A stretch of 64,000 nucleotides of DNA from Colwellia psychrerythraea (GCF_000764185.1 NZ_JQEC01000015.1:1-64000); one strand, 5' to 3'. Positions 46,787 through 57,890 are shown, counted from the first letter of the stretch. Numbers and translations are program-made. Notes: a model not told the origin generated them from the letters alone.

Positions 46787-47152
46787 ATGAAGTTTGAAGC
46801 TATCAACTTTAAAGATAAGTTCACGCAATTTACAGAGCATTGGTCTCCGCGTGTTATTGCAGAGATGAATGATTATCAATTTAAATTGGTAAAAGTTGAG
46901 GGTGAGTTTGTTTGGCACGACCATCCTGATACAGATGAAGTATTTATTGTTATTGAAGGCATCCTCAATATTGAATTCCGGGACGGAATAGTTACCTTAA
47001 ACTCAGGCGAAATGTTTGTAATTCCTAAAGGTGTAGAACATAAACCTGTTGCTAACAGTGAATGTAGAATTATGATTATTGAGCCAAAAGGTGTTGTTAA
47101 CACAGGTGATTCTGGCAGTGAACTAACTGCAAAAAATGACGTTTGGGTATGA
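46787..47152 (+). CDS. cassette 11: cupin-domain protein
   Basis: A 121-aa single cupin fold. Motif 1 is [19 protein letters not shown] with metal ligands His, His, Glu, and motif 2 is [16 protein letters not shown] with the fourth His. It is probably a small metal-binding enzyme or isomerase-like protein. The N-terminus, [20 protein letters not shown], is typical of stand-alone cupins of the mannose-6-phosphate isomerase-like group. All ligands are kept. The substrate is unknown. Confidence 0.87.
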   Translation: MKFEAINFKDKFTQFTEHWSPRVIAEMNDYQFKLVKVEGEFVWHDHPDTDEVFIVIEGILNIEFRDGIVTLNSGEMFVIPKGVEHKPVANSECRIMIIEPKGVVNTGDSGSELTAKNDVWV

Positions 47153-47256
47153 AGTACAACGAGTAAACAACGCGCAACTAACCGTTGCTTGGGTTTAGCA
47201 TTCGGCCCACAATTTTAGCCTACTAATAAACGTTCCATTAGCAGGACACTATGCGC
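47153..47256 (+). repeat. attC site 11 (mutated 3' end)
   Basis: TACAACGAGTAAACAACG... resembles Vibrio-type repeats, with GCTTGGG and CCCA arms and TTTTAGCCTACTAATAAACG. The 3' end is CACTATGCGC where CGTTATGCGC is expected, so the crossover triplet is destroyed. Confidence 0.6.
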
Positions 47257-47269
47257 ACATGGAGTATAC

Positions 47270-47779
47270 ATGAGACTATTTTTACTCATATTATCGACAA
47301 TATTGCTTAATGGATGTGTTGCCTCATCATATATATCTTCAATTGGGGCTAAATCAATACATGGCGATACTAGAATTGACTTAGCTAAAACAGATTTAGC
47401 TTACGCAGAGAAGATTTCTGATCCATTAGGCGTTACGGATGGAAAAGCTTTACCTTTTACGAATTTATATATTTCTGATGAATCCTTTGATACTGCCTCG
47501 GTAAAATTTAATTACGATGATATTATCTGGACTGAAAAAGGCTCCACAAGTGGAAAAGTTGATCTATCGATTAATGGTGAAACTCTGACTTTTTCAGTGT
47601 TTCAATATAATAATCGAGTTGAGTTAGAATATGATTATAGGGATTGGTACAGCTACCCTGCTCAAAGTTTACTGATACTTAGTGTGCCGGCGGATGTCGT
47701 TATAACAACGGTTGCATTACCTATAATAGGCTTAGGAATGTTGATTGTTAGTTTAACTATGGAGCCTCCATTACACTAA
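47270..47779 (+). CDS. cassette 12: lipoprotein of unknown function
   Basis: 169 aa. The N-terminal lipobox is LLNGC (Cys16), followed by a polar domain (KTDLAYAEKISDPLGVTDGK, NYDDIIWTEKGSTSGKVDL) and a C-terminal hydrophobic stretch of about 25 residues (ADVVITTVALPIIGLGMLIV) that could span the membrane. I do not recognise the family. The combination of a lipid anchor and a C-terminal membrane segment is unusual for such a small protein. Confidence 0.68.
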   Translation: MRLFLLILSTILLNGCVASSYISSIGAKSIHGDTRIDLAKTDLAYAEKISDPLGVTDGKALPFTNLYISDESFDTASVKFNYDDIIWTEKGSTSGKVDLSINGETLTFSVFQYNNRVELEYDYRDWYSYPAQSLLILSVPADVVITTVALPIIGLGMLIVSLTMEPPLH

Positions 47780-47783
47780 TCCG

Positions 47784-47880
47784 CATGAAAAGAACTTTAA
47801 AAAGAAAATTTATAGTTGGCTTTTTTTGTTTTTAGAACATTATAACCAGCAGTAATTTACAACTTAAGCAGGCGTTATTA
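47784..47880 (+). repeat. attC site 12 (rearranged)
   Basis: TATAGTTGGCTTTTTTTG (47812 on) carries the left inner arm, and GCAGGCGTTATTA (47868-47880) the 3' end. The right inner arm is missing, and an extra TATAACCAGC at about 47841 lies inside, so the site may be a hybrid of two. Confidence 0.55.
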
Positions 47881-47904
47881 GCCCTTAATGATTTGGAGTA
47901 AATC

Positions 47905-48129
47905 ATGGAAATTGATGAAGATAAAATAGATGAGGCGGCCTTAGCTTTAATGTATCTCACATTGCATGACCACTTTCGAGCTTGGAAACAAATTGATTGG
48001 GAGGTGACCAATCGATTACATGAAAAAGGTTTAATTTGTGATCCTGTTGGTAAAGCTAAATCTGTTGTATTAACAGATGAAGGGCTAAAAAAATCTGAAG
48101 AGTTGTTTCGTAAACTATTTTCTAAATAG
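47905..48129 (+). CDS. cassette 13: DUF6429-like small protein
   Basis: A 74-aa protein, MEIDEDKIDEAALALMYLTL followed by HDHFRAWKQIDWEVTNRLHE and KGLICDPVGKAKSVVLTDEG. From memory, this sequence pattern is that of DUF6429 proteins, a widespread small family of unknown function often found in cassettes and accessory DNA. It looks like a small winged-helix-type fold. TTGGAGTAAATC gives a ribosome binding site. It is intact. Confidence 0.78.
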   Translation: MEIDEDKIDEAALALMYLTLHDHFRAWKQIDWEVTNRLHEKGLICDPVGKAKSVVLTDEGLKKSEELFRKLFSK

Positions 48130-48170
48130 TAAACAGGGCAAATACAAGCAATTAACAAGGCGATATGCCG
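48130..48170 (+). repeat. attC site 13 (short, mutated core)
   Basis: ACAGGGCAAATACAAGC...ACAAGGCGATATGCCG. The 3' core is GCGATATG instead of GCGTTATG. About 40 bp, with no inner stem. Confidence 0.5.
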
Positions 48171-48186
48171 AAGAGAATCTTATTTG

Positions 48187-48762
48187 ATGCCTGAACCTAA
48201 TCCATCGAAAATCATGACCTTTATAACACCGAAAGATCTCGGCCGATGGCTCAAGATTAATCATGCTTCTGAAAGTGAACTGTGGGTGAAGGTATACAAA
48301 AAAAATACTGGGATTCAGAGCGTGACTTGGAATGATGTCGTGATCGAGGCTCTATGTTGGGGTTGGATCGACGGTATTAAGAAGTCAATCGATGACCAAG
48401 CCTACCTTCAGCGCATTACTCCCAGAAAAACGCGAAGTAACTGGTCTAAAAGAAACACAGAGCATGTGGAGCGTTTGATAAGTGAGGGCAAGATGATGGA
48501 ATCAGGACTCGTGCATATTCGTGCTGCAAAAGCGGACGGTCGTTGGGAAAATGCCTATGTGGTAAGTGAAATGGAAGTGCCTGCAGATTTCCTAGTTGCA
48601 TTGGAGAGCAAGCCGAATGTTAAAGAGTTTTTTGAAACTCTCAATAAAGCAAATCGTTGTGCTATCGCAAACGGATTGATAAATGCTAAGAAACCCGAAA
48701 CCAGACTAAGGCGATTTGAAAAATTCATGAGCATGCTTGTTAACGAAGAAAAGCCTAAATAA
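48187..48762 (+). CDS. cassette 14: YdeI/OmpD-associated family protein
   Basis: A 191-aa cytoplasmic protein of the bacteriocin-protection, YdeI/OmpD-associated family. Landmarks: PKDLGRWLKINHASESELWV, ALCWGWIDGIKKSIDD, YLQRITPRKTRSNWSKRNTE and a C-terminal DFLVALESKPNVKEFFETL. The function of this family is not firmly known. The start is ATG 48187; a TTG directly before it is possible. It is the last cassette of the array. Confidence 0.82.
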   Translation: MPEPNPSKIMTFITPKDLGRWLKINHASESELWVKVYKKNTGIQSVTWNDVVIEALCWGWIDGIKKSIDDQAYLQRITPRKTRSNWSKRNTEHVERLISEGKMMESGLVHIRAAKADGRWENAYVVSEMEVPADFLVALESKPNVKEFFETLNKANRCAIANGLINAKKPETRLRRFEKFMSMLVNEEKPK

Positions 48763-48772
48763 CTGAAACTTG

Positions 48773-48868
48773 GCATAACACCTAGTTTAAAAGGACCAAA
48801 ACAGTTGGCTTTGCCCTCCCCGCTCAGTTTAGTCAACTATTTTACTCCTGCTTAGCAAAACGTTGATG
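48773..48868 (+). repeat. attC site 14 (last site)
   Basis: GCATAACACCTAGTTTAAAA (48773 on), inner arms CAGTTGGCTTTGCC and TTTAGTCAACTATTTTA, and end AACGTTGATG (48859-48868). About 96 bp. It marks the distal end of the array. Confidence 0.75.
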
Positions 48869-48907
48869 TATAAAGGATTATTTATCGACGTTTTAATGAT
48901 GGAAATT

Positions 48908-48944
48908 GGATAAAGGGGGAAAATTGAACAAGTGCTGCTTATCC
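48908..48944. repeat. short dispersed hairpin repeat, copy 2
   Basis: GGATAAAGGGGGAA...GCTGCTTATCC matches 8324-8359. The GGATAA/TTATCC ends form an inverted repeat. The surrounding region 48869-49248 also holds a 41-codon open stretch (LLAFDDQTLPILIWLGLFMY..., about 49012-49134) without an upstream start, possibly a gene remnant. Confidence 0.5.
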
Positions 48945-49248
48945 AGAGATCAGGTTAGCTATAGAACATAGTGATATTCCCACGGCTGTATTTAATTCAG
49001 ATAAAAATTAGTTACTCGCTTTTGATGACCAAACACTTCCAATACTTATTTGGTTAGGTCTGTTTATGTATGGATACGGAAGGAAGTATATTTGGCCTCA
49101 GCTCAATAAAGTAACTCTAAACCTAATGAGTTAAACGACCATAATTCACTTTGATATGAATTATGGGCTTAACATATCGTAAATTAAAATATATTTTAAG
49201 CTGCTTCGTGTGTAATAAATAAGTAAAACGATACTCTGCGCACAAAAA

Positions 49249-49273
49249 AGCCCCTACATTACTGTAGGGGCTT
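49249..49273 (-). terminator. rho-independent terminator of the M4 protease gene
   Basis: Perfect arms AAGCCCCTACA and TGTAGGGGCTT with a TTAC loop. On the - strand the stem is followed by a T run. It lies 46 bases past the stop codon. Confidence 0.85.
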
Positions 49274-49318
49274 GTTATCAAACATGTACCGTAAAGGCAT
49301 ATGCCTTAATAGCGTGGA

Positions 49319-52454
<3,136 letters not shown>

Positions 52455-52487
52455 CAAAAAAGCCCCTGCATTACTGCAGAGGACTTT
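52455..52487 (-). terminator. rho-independent terminator of the YiaV-like operon
   Basis: On the - strand, CCTCTGCA-GTAA-TGCAGGGG is followed by CTTTTTTG. It resembles the terminator at 49249. It lies about 200 bases past the membrane-fusion gene. Confidence 0.75.
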
Positions 52488-52685
52488 TAATAAAGCGTCA
52501 ATTATTTCAAGACGGGATAAATAATTGAGTTGATATTCTAGTTGAACGAATTATATCCCCTTAACAATCTCAATACTTTCTATAGGCGTACTGCATCACT
52601 TTATTTGATCTAGCTAACTTTTCAGCTGGTATTGATTGAAAGTAGATAGCAATTAATCATTTTTCTATCACTGCACAGTTAAAGT

Positions 52686-53834
52686 TTACTTCATCGGATA
52701 TACGTACTTGATCCAACTCATCATGCGTAATAATATTTTACGCACCATAGAAGTATGTAATAAATCGCCTTTAGGGTTATAAGCTACTGCCTGCCCTTGT
52801 ACACCACGAGGTAGATTGTAATCATCAAGGTTTTCCTCAAGCTCAATAATTGCAATAGTAAAGCCGTGATTACCTAAGCGACCTGCCCCCATCAACACAC
52901 CTTGCCCTTGATATTCGCCCTCGGCCATTGCCGGTAAAATATCAATCACTTTACCTTTGAATACATGCCCTGGTACAGCATCTAAAATAACTTCAGCTTC
53001 TAATCCTTTATGCAGCCGTAGTAAGGAGTTTTGCCAAATTCGTGCGGCAAAACGACGTTTCTCAGTTGGAATAAAACTCATTACCGGGCGAAGCGCTAAT
53101 ATGCCAGCACGCATGCCTGGCCTAAGTGCTACTTGGGTAGGCATGCCATCAACGGGGGCACGAACAAAAGTTCTATCATAATCAAGTTGTGCTTTATTTC
53201 TAGCTGACTTTAACTGGGCTACTTGGGTATTTTCACCTAATATTATCGACTCAGTTAACAAACGGACTTTTCTTTGGGTCGCTTTTGCTGAGTCTAAATT
53301 TGCCAATGCTGCTTCATAAAACTCCCTTCTATTATCCAGCTCTTGCTGGGTAAATGGTGAGCTTTCACCAGCCTTTAGATGTCCTTCCATATAACGAAAG
53401 TAACTCGCGCGAGTCCTGTCTTTATTTGCATCAGCTTTGGCAACTTGGCCGATAGCAGCAAGTAAAGCTTGGTCGTTTTGCAATACTTGGTTTTTTGCTT
53501 GCGCTAACGCAGCCTCAGCTTTTACTAACGCAATGTTTTGTTCATCGTTATATAGAGTAAAGAGAACATCACCTTTTTTAACCAGTACATTTGGCACAAC
53601 ATCAACCGTTTTAATATTACCTGCAACTAACGGTGTAATTGGAATAGTGGCAAAGACTTCTTTACCGTATTTAGCGTAAGGATGCAGGTAGTTCATGATA
53701 ATCATAATGGATGATAATAATACTACACCGCCTAAAACCGCTGTTGGTACTGACCATTTATTTAATGGTATTTTGAAAAGTTTAAAAATAGCTACACATA
53801 AAGCTGTATAAGTTAAAATAATAAGCATATCCAT
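52686..53834 (-). CDS. HlyD-family membrane fusion protein (YiaV/EmrA-like)
   Basis: 382 aa with two N-terminal membrane segments (about 3-19 and 28-48), an architecture shared with E. coli YiaV and YibH. The barrel-sandwich motifs are PLVAGNIKTVDVVPNVLVKK with GDVLFTLY, and DRTFVRAPVDGMPTQVALRP with GMRAG. A long alpha-hairpin (about 105-215) lies between them. It is 2 bases downstream of a DUF3302 gene, the same pairing as yiaW-yiaV in E. coli. These pairs are thought to form envelope transport or efflux assemblies, but the substrate is not known. It is the last gene of the operon. Confidence 0.88.
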   Translation of the reverse strand: MDMLIILTYTALCVAIFKLFKIPLNKWSVPTAVLGGVVLLSSIMIIMNYLHPYAKYGKEVFATIPITPLVAGNIKTVDVVPNVLVKKGDVLFTLYNDEQNIALVKAEAALAQAKNQVLQNDQALLAAIGQVAKADANKDRTRASYFRYMEGHLKAGESSPFTQQELDNRREFYEAALANLDSAKATQRKVRLLTESIILGENTQVAQLKSARNKAQLDYDRTFVRAPVDGMPTQVALRPGMRAGILALRPVMSFIPTEKRRFAARIWQNSLLRLHKGLEAEVILDAVPGHVFKGKVIDILPAMAEGEYQGQGVLMGAGRLGNHGFTIAIIELEENLDDYNLPRGVQGQAVAYNPKGDLLHTSMVRKILLRMMSWIKYVYPMK

Positions 53835-53836
53835 GA

Positions 53837-54211
53837 TTAGACCTCCTTGTCTTGTTCGTTATGGTTCGTTGTGAGTATTGCTACTTGTTGTTGTAATACC
53901 GCAATATCTTGTGCCAATTTACTTTCGCTTTCTTTTATACTATCAATGCTTTCGTCATTATTATGAATCATGCCCCAGCCGATACCGGGTTTATATAAGG
54001 TTGCCCAAATCCACAAAAACGGCCATATAGCACCTAAGGTAAATAGGCTTATCCAACCTGCAACATGGATGGCATCTTGATGTGGGTGTTGACGACGCAC
54101 TGCTATTTCATAAGGAATATCGTGTACGACGATTATTCCGTAAAACAGCACTAAAATAACAAAAAAAACTAAAAACAATGCAAAATAATCTAACATTTCA
54201 TACTCCTTCAT
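53837..54211 (-). CDS. DUF3302 inner-membrane protein (YiaW-like)
   Basis: A 124-aa membrane protein with two helices: LDYFALFLVFFVILVLFYGI (about 7-28) and HVAGWISLFTLGAIWPFLWI (about 50-70). The linker IVVHDIPYEIAVRRQHPHQD is the DUF3302 signature. The C-terminus is a coiled coil (SIKESESKLAQDIAVLQQQV). It is tightly coupled to the membrane-fusion gene downstream, as in E. coli yiaW-yiaV. It probably partners that protein. Confidence 0.88.
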   Translation of the reverse strand: MKEYEMLDYFALFLVFFVILVLFYGIIVVHDIPYEIAVRRQHPHQDAIHVAGWISLFTLGAIWPFLWIWATLYKPGIGWGMIHNNDESIDSIKESESKLAQDIAVLQQQVAILTTNHNEQDKEV

Positions 54212-54260
54212 ACGCCTTAATAATTGGTAACTAAGGCTGTAAATACTCGTTAAAACAAAG

Positions 54261-55016
54261 CTAAAATTTGAACATTAAACCAATAACAAGACCATGGGTC
54301 ACTGTGTCGTATTGAAAATAATCTACTTGCCCTTGATGCCACTCATCATAATCAACCCAAGTAGCTTTATATTTCATATCTAAGGTCATCAACTCACTAA
54401 TTTCGTATTGCACGCCCGTTTGCATTGATGAGGTAAAATTAGCTTCATAACCACCGATGTCTGCTTGGGCTAGGAATGTCCATTGTTCATTAATATTTGC
54501 TAACCACCGAATACCAAAAACAGCATCAAGCCAATCAGGTTTAACATCTCGTTCCAAATCATTTATCGGTAGCTGAGACAGTGATATATCAGTACTAATA
54601 TCATTACCCCACCACCGAACACCGGCAAAATAATCTAAGGTGCCGTTGGATAATTGAGTTCGATAGATGCCCAAACCTTCAAGTACCCCTTGTCGTATCC
54701 CAACACTGGCTATGCTGCCATTGCTATTTGTTTTTTTAGCACTTAGGTCCATATAACCGTAATCTAAAGCCAAACCCCAACCAGAGTCATGATGTGCTTC
54801 AAAATGCACCATAGCGGCACTGTCTAAATTGTTTAAAATAGTGTCAAAATCTACATCAACACCTACACCATTGACTCGCCCAAGACTCGCATTACCTTCA
54901 ATATTAGTTACCATAACGTAAGGCTCTAATTGAAAACGCCAATCATCGGCAACACTATAAAAAGAAAAGCTACTCAAGACACACCAAGCCAGTACTTTAT
55001 TTGCGGTAATATTCAT
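54261..55016 (-). CDS. outer-membrane beta-barrel protein
   Basis: 251 aa, with a signal peptide (about 1-23, ending FYSVADD) and alternating strands characteristic of a small outer-membrane barrel (WRFQLEPYVMVTNIEGNASL, WGLALDYGYMDLSAKK, YFAGVRWWGNDISTD, LGADIGGYEANF-like). It ends VIGLMFKF with the terminal Phe of barrel proteins. No specific family is recognised. It heads an operon with the DUF3302 and membrane-fusion genes (49-base gap), so the three may form an envelope-spanning path. An inverted-repeat operator lies about 96 bases upstream. Confidence 0.75.
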   Translation of the reverse strand: MNITANKVLAWCVLSSFSFYSVADDWRFQLEPYVMVTNIEGNASLGRVNGVGVDVDFDTILNNLDSAAMVHFEAHHDSGWGLALDYGYMDLSAKKTNSNGSIASVGIRQGVLEGLGIYRTQLSNGTLDYFAGVRWWGNDISTDISLSQLPINDLERDVKPDWLDAVFGIRWLANINEQWTFLAQADIGGYEANFTSSMQTGVQYEISELMTLDMKYKATWVDYDEWHQGQVDYFQYDTVTHGLVIGLMFKF

Positions 55017-55111
55017 TCTGAAAATCCTTATTGAAATTCGTTTTCGAAACCTCTAGATGGCTGAATAATATTGGTATTGATTAACTTTTAAAAATGAATA
55101 AAAGCAATGGC

Positions 55112-55132
55112 ACTATAAGTTACATTTATAGT
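55112..55132. promoter_or_regulatory. inverted-repeat operator, likely LysR-type
   Basis: ACTATAAGT, spacer TAC, ATTTATAGT. This 21-bp site matches the perfect one at 57990-58010 in 17 of 21 positions by eye or better. It lies 96 bases upstream of the outer-membrane protein start. T-N11-A spacing is present. Confidence 0.55.
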
Positions 55133-55264
55133 TCTGATTACCTTATAAACCCCAAAGAAAATACGTATTTTCAGGCACACAGAAGCCAACAGTTATTCTC
55201 ACTACTGTGTTATATGTGGAATAGCTTTTATCGTAGCGTTACTCTTATTATTATTTAAAGCTTA

Positions 55265-56167
55265 TTAAAGTGAATCTAATGCGAGTCTGAAGCCAATATC
55301 AGGCATACGAACATTACTGGTTGCCCCATCACGTTTATAGACTTCTGATTCGTTGGCAGGAAAGTCATAACCACTACCACGAATAACTTTCATTGAAGTA
55401 ATATTGAAGTCTTTATTCGGTGCATGCAGGGGGTTATGTCTTGCGGCTTTGCTATATATGGAACGGCTCATATCATCCATACAAAACTCCCATAAATTTC
55501 CACTCATATCGTATAACCCCAATTCATTCGGCTTTTTCATAGCTACAGGGTGGTTTCTATGTGAAGAATTACCTGCATACCAAGCGACCTCATCAATATT
55601 ATCGGATCCGCTATAGGTAAAACCTCGCGATTTATTACCACCCTTTGCTGCATATTCCCATTCGGCTTCTGAAGGCAAACGGAATACTTTACCTGTCGCA
55701 GCATTGAGACGCTTGAAAAACGTTTGCACGTTTTTCCAACTGATATTATTAACAGCGCAGTTATCACAGGTAAAATAACTGTAATTCCAACCCATTAATT
55801 CTTCCCATAGTTTGGAGGTCACTTCAGTTTTGCCAATATAAAAACCATTAAGGCTTACTTTATGGGCAGGTTTTTCTCTATTTCTTGCCTTTTCATTGTC
55901 ACTACCCATGACAAAGTCACCTCCTTCTACCCAAACCATACTCGCTAATACTTGCTTTTGGCTTGCCTGTGATAAAGTGTGCTGACTTTTATCTTGCTTT
56001 GTTTGTGCTAGTTTTATTACTTTTTTAGGTTGGCTTTTCGCCAGGCTACTTTCAGCTGAGGATATAGTCACTTCTTGACTCAAGGCATTACCGATAGTCA
56101 ACAAAATCATAAGGTTGATAAAAATAATTTGCCGAGTTATTTGATAAATCATAGAGAGTATATTCAT
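55265..56167 (-). CDS. SUMF1/FGE-sulfatase-domain protein lacking the FGE cysteines
   Basis: A 300-aa exported protein with an N-terminal signal or anchor (about 10-30) and a Gln/Lys-rich linker, then a SUMF1 domain from about 78: VWVEGGDFVMGSDNEKAR, GFYIGKTEVTSKLWEELMGW, NISWKNVQTFFKRLN, FRLPSEAEWEYAAKGGN, GLYDMSGNLWEFCMDD and IGFRLALDSL. True formylglycine-generating enzyme carries two active-site cysteines in the segment before the final GFR. Here that segment is DFPANESEVYKRDGA, with none. It therefore cannot be the oxygen-dependent sulfatase activator. It lies between the sulfatase and the outer-membrane operon, so a binding or structural role beside the sulfatase is a better guess. Confidence 0.85.
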   Translation of the reverse strand: MNILSMIYQITRQIIFINLMILLTIGNALSQEVTISSAESSLAKSQPKKVIKLAQTKQDKSQHTLSQASQKQVLASMVWVEGGDFVMGSDNEKARNREKPAHKVSLNGFYIGKTEVTSKLWEELMGWNYSYFTCDNCAVNNISWKNVQTFFKRLNAATGKVFRLPSEAEWEYAAKGGNKSRGFTYSGSDNIDEVAWYAGNSSHRNHPVAMKKPNELGLYDMSGNLWEFCMDDMSRSIYSKAARHNPLHAPNKDFNITSMKVIRGSGYDFPANESEVYKRDGATSNVRMPDIGFRLALDSL

Positions 56168-56326
56168 TTGATTAACACCTTAAATATATAATTGTTTGAA
56201 GAATATTTAGGTTGGTTGTTATTGCCAATAATCCACTACAAGGTAACTAAGATCTATTACTAATCTATCGTGCCGGCGATAATATCAAGGTAATTAAAGC
56301 TTACGTTAACCGGTGTCTTCTTGAGG

Positions 56327-56356
56327 AAAATAGCTATTGTTGCCAATAGCTATTTT
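56327..56356 (-). terminator. terminator after the arylsulfatase gene
   Basis: Arms AAAATAGCTATTG (56327-56339) and CAATAGCTATTTT (56344-56356), perfect over 13 bases with a 4-base loop, just past the sulfatase stop. Confidence 0.7.
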
Positions 56357-56381
56357 TATGTTTTATTTTCAGAGCCTAGAC

Positions 56382-57890
56382 TTAAGGAACAAAACTGCCT
56401 GGCTTCATACGCTGAGGAAACTCTTTAAAGGTTTGTTTAAATGCGCCGACCTTAAACATTGACGGTGCAATTAAGAACATATGTTCTGCGTACCATGCGG
56501 CATAACCGTGGCCTTCAACATCCATACGCTCAAAAGGGTCCATTCTTAGATTAAACATTTTAGGTGCTCTTAATACGCTCCAAGGATTAATCCAAGTTTC
56601 TAATCCATGAGCTTTTTGTGCTCTAAAGATCATTTTGTAATCACCATCACGAATAGCAACAACTTCACCGGTATCTGAACTGTAGATAAACTCTTTACGT
56701 GGTCCTTCCTTCGAGGTATCTAACAAATGTGGTAGAAAGTTATAACCATCAAGATGTACTTTAAATTTTGTACCACCAACATTTTTACCTTTTTTAAGAT
56801 CTGCTTTAACGCTGTTATCCCCTGCTGCGGCTAAAAAGGTCGGCATCCAGTCTTGCAATGAAATAATTTCATTAGACACTTGATTTGGTTTAATCTTATT
56901 TGGCCATTTCACTAACATAGGTACACGGTATCCACCTTCCCAATTTGAGTTTTTTTCACCTCTAAAGGGTGTATAACCACCGTCTGGCCAAAGCATTAAT
57001 TCCGCACCATTATCTGTGGTATACAAAACAATGGTGTTATCTGTTATTCCTAAATCATCCAACTTATCAAGTAATTGACCAACATGACCATCATGTTCTA
57101 CCATGCCATCAGCATATAACCCCTGACCAGTAACACCTTGAGATGCGGGTTTTAGGCGTGTCCAAATATGCATACGAGTAGAGTTGAACCAAACGAAAAA
57201 TGGTTTTTTGGCCGCGTGTGCTTTATCAATAAACTTCAATGTTGCACCTAAAAACTCTTCATCGATAGTTTCCATCCGCTTTTTAGTCACTGGACCCGTA
57301 TCGGTAATTTCACCGTCGGCAAATGAATGAATGGCTCCACGAGGACCAAATCGTTTTTTAAAGGCTGGGTCTTGCGGGTAATCTGGATGCTCAGGTTCAT
57401 CTTCGGCGTTTAAATGATAAAGATTGCCAAAAAACTCATCAAAACCATGGTTAGTCGGTAAATGCTCATCTCGATCACCGAGGTGATTTTTACCAAATTG
57501 ACCTGTCATATAACCCATTGGTTTCAACAGCTCTGCAATGGTTGGATCCTTTTTATTGATGCCCTCTTTTGCCCCGGGTAAGCCAACTTTGGTTAAACCT
57601 GTACGTATAGGATGCTGACCGGTTATAAAACCGGCACGACCAGCAGTACAGCTTTGATCACCATAGGAATCGGTAAACAAGATGCCATCATTGGCAATTC
57701 TGTCAATATTTGGTGTTTTATAGCCCATAACTCCTCGGTTATAAGCACTGATATTATATGGACCAATATCATCACCCCAGATGGCTAATATATTAGGCTT
57801 TGTTGTGTCTGTTGTTGCTAGTGATGTTGCAGATGCAGTCAACATTCCTAATGCAATTGCAAACTGAGTAAATTTAGTATGAATTGTCAT
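56382..57890 (-). CDS. periplasmic arylsulfatase
   Basis: A 502-aa type I sulfatase with a signal peptide (about 1-25). It hydrolyses sulfate esters. Metal-binding Asp pair: IWGDDIGPYN (D40, D41). The catalytic cysteine to be converted to formylglycine is Cys81 in DQSCTAGRAGFITG, a CxAxR form of the usual CxPxR motif. Further blocks: GKNHLGD, LYTTDNGAELMLWPDGGYTP and PFRGEKNSNWEGGYRVPMLV. The true maturase is not in the window; it must be an anaerobic-type maturase or FGE elsewhere. It is divergent from the LysR gene, with an inverted-repeat site between them. It probably acts on sulfated marine polysaccharides or aryl sulfates, which is inference. Confidence 0.92.
   Translation of the reverse strand: MTIHTKFTQFAIALGMLTASATSLATTDTTKPNILAIWGDDIGPYNISAYNRGVMGYKTPNIDRIANDGILFTDSYGDQSCTAGRAGFITGQHPIRTGLTKVGLPGAKEGINKKDPTIAELLKPMGYMTGQFGKNHLGDRDEHLPTNHGFDEFFGNLYHLNAEDEPEHPDYPQDPAFKKRFGPRGAIHSFADGEITDTGPVTKKRMETIDEEFLGATLKFIDKAHAAKKPFFVWFNSTRMHIWTRLKPASQGVTGQGLYADGMVEHDGHVGQLLDKLDDLGITDNTIVLYTTDNGAELMLWPDGGYTPFRGEKNSNWEGGYRVPMLVKWPNKIKPNQVSNEIISLQDWMPTFLAAAGDNSVKADLKKGKNVGGTKFKVHLDGYNFLPHLLDTSKEGPRKEFIYSSDTGEVVAIRDGDYKMIFRAQKAHGLETWINPWSVLRAPKMFNLRMDPFERMDVEGHGYAAWYAEHMFLIAPSMFKVGAFKQTFKEFPQRMKPGSFVP

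Larger units (their letters stand above)
39390..48868 (+). mobile_element. chromosomal integron with dead integrase and about 14 gene cassettes
   Basis: An intI relic on the - strand is followed by small + strand genes, each ending a few bases before an attC-like site. The sites share a TATAACAAGC-like 5' end, a central AGTTGGCTTTT...TTTTAGCCAACT stem and a GGCGTTATG-like 3' end, as in Vibrio-type repeats. Cassette genes are unrelated to one another (isomerase, hydroxylase, acyltransferases, cupin, lipoproteins, unknowns) and lack their own terminators. The array ends at the site at 48773-48868. With no working integrase in the window it is functionally close to a CALIN (attC cluster lacking an integrase). 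Confidence 0.88.

Noticed and set aside
40644..48868. attC hairpins read as ordinary transcription terminators
   Set aside because: They share sequence with each other, follow each unrelated gene, lack T tracts, and end in GTTATG-like cores, which fits attC better.
55265..56167. Formylglycine-generating enzyme for the adjacent sulfatase
   Set aside because: The SUMF1 fold motifs are present but both FGE active-site cysteines are missing.
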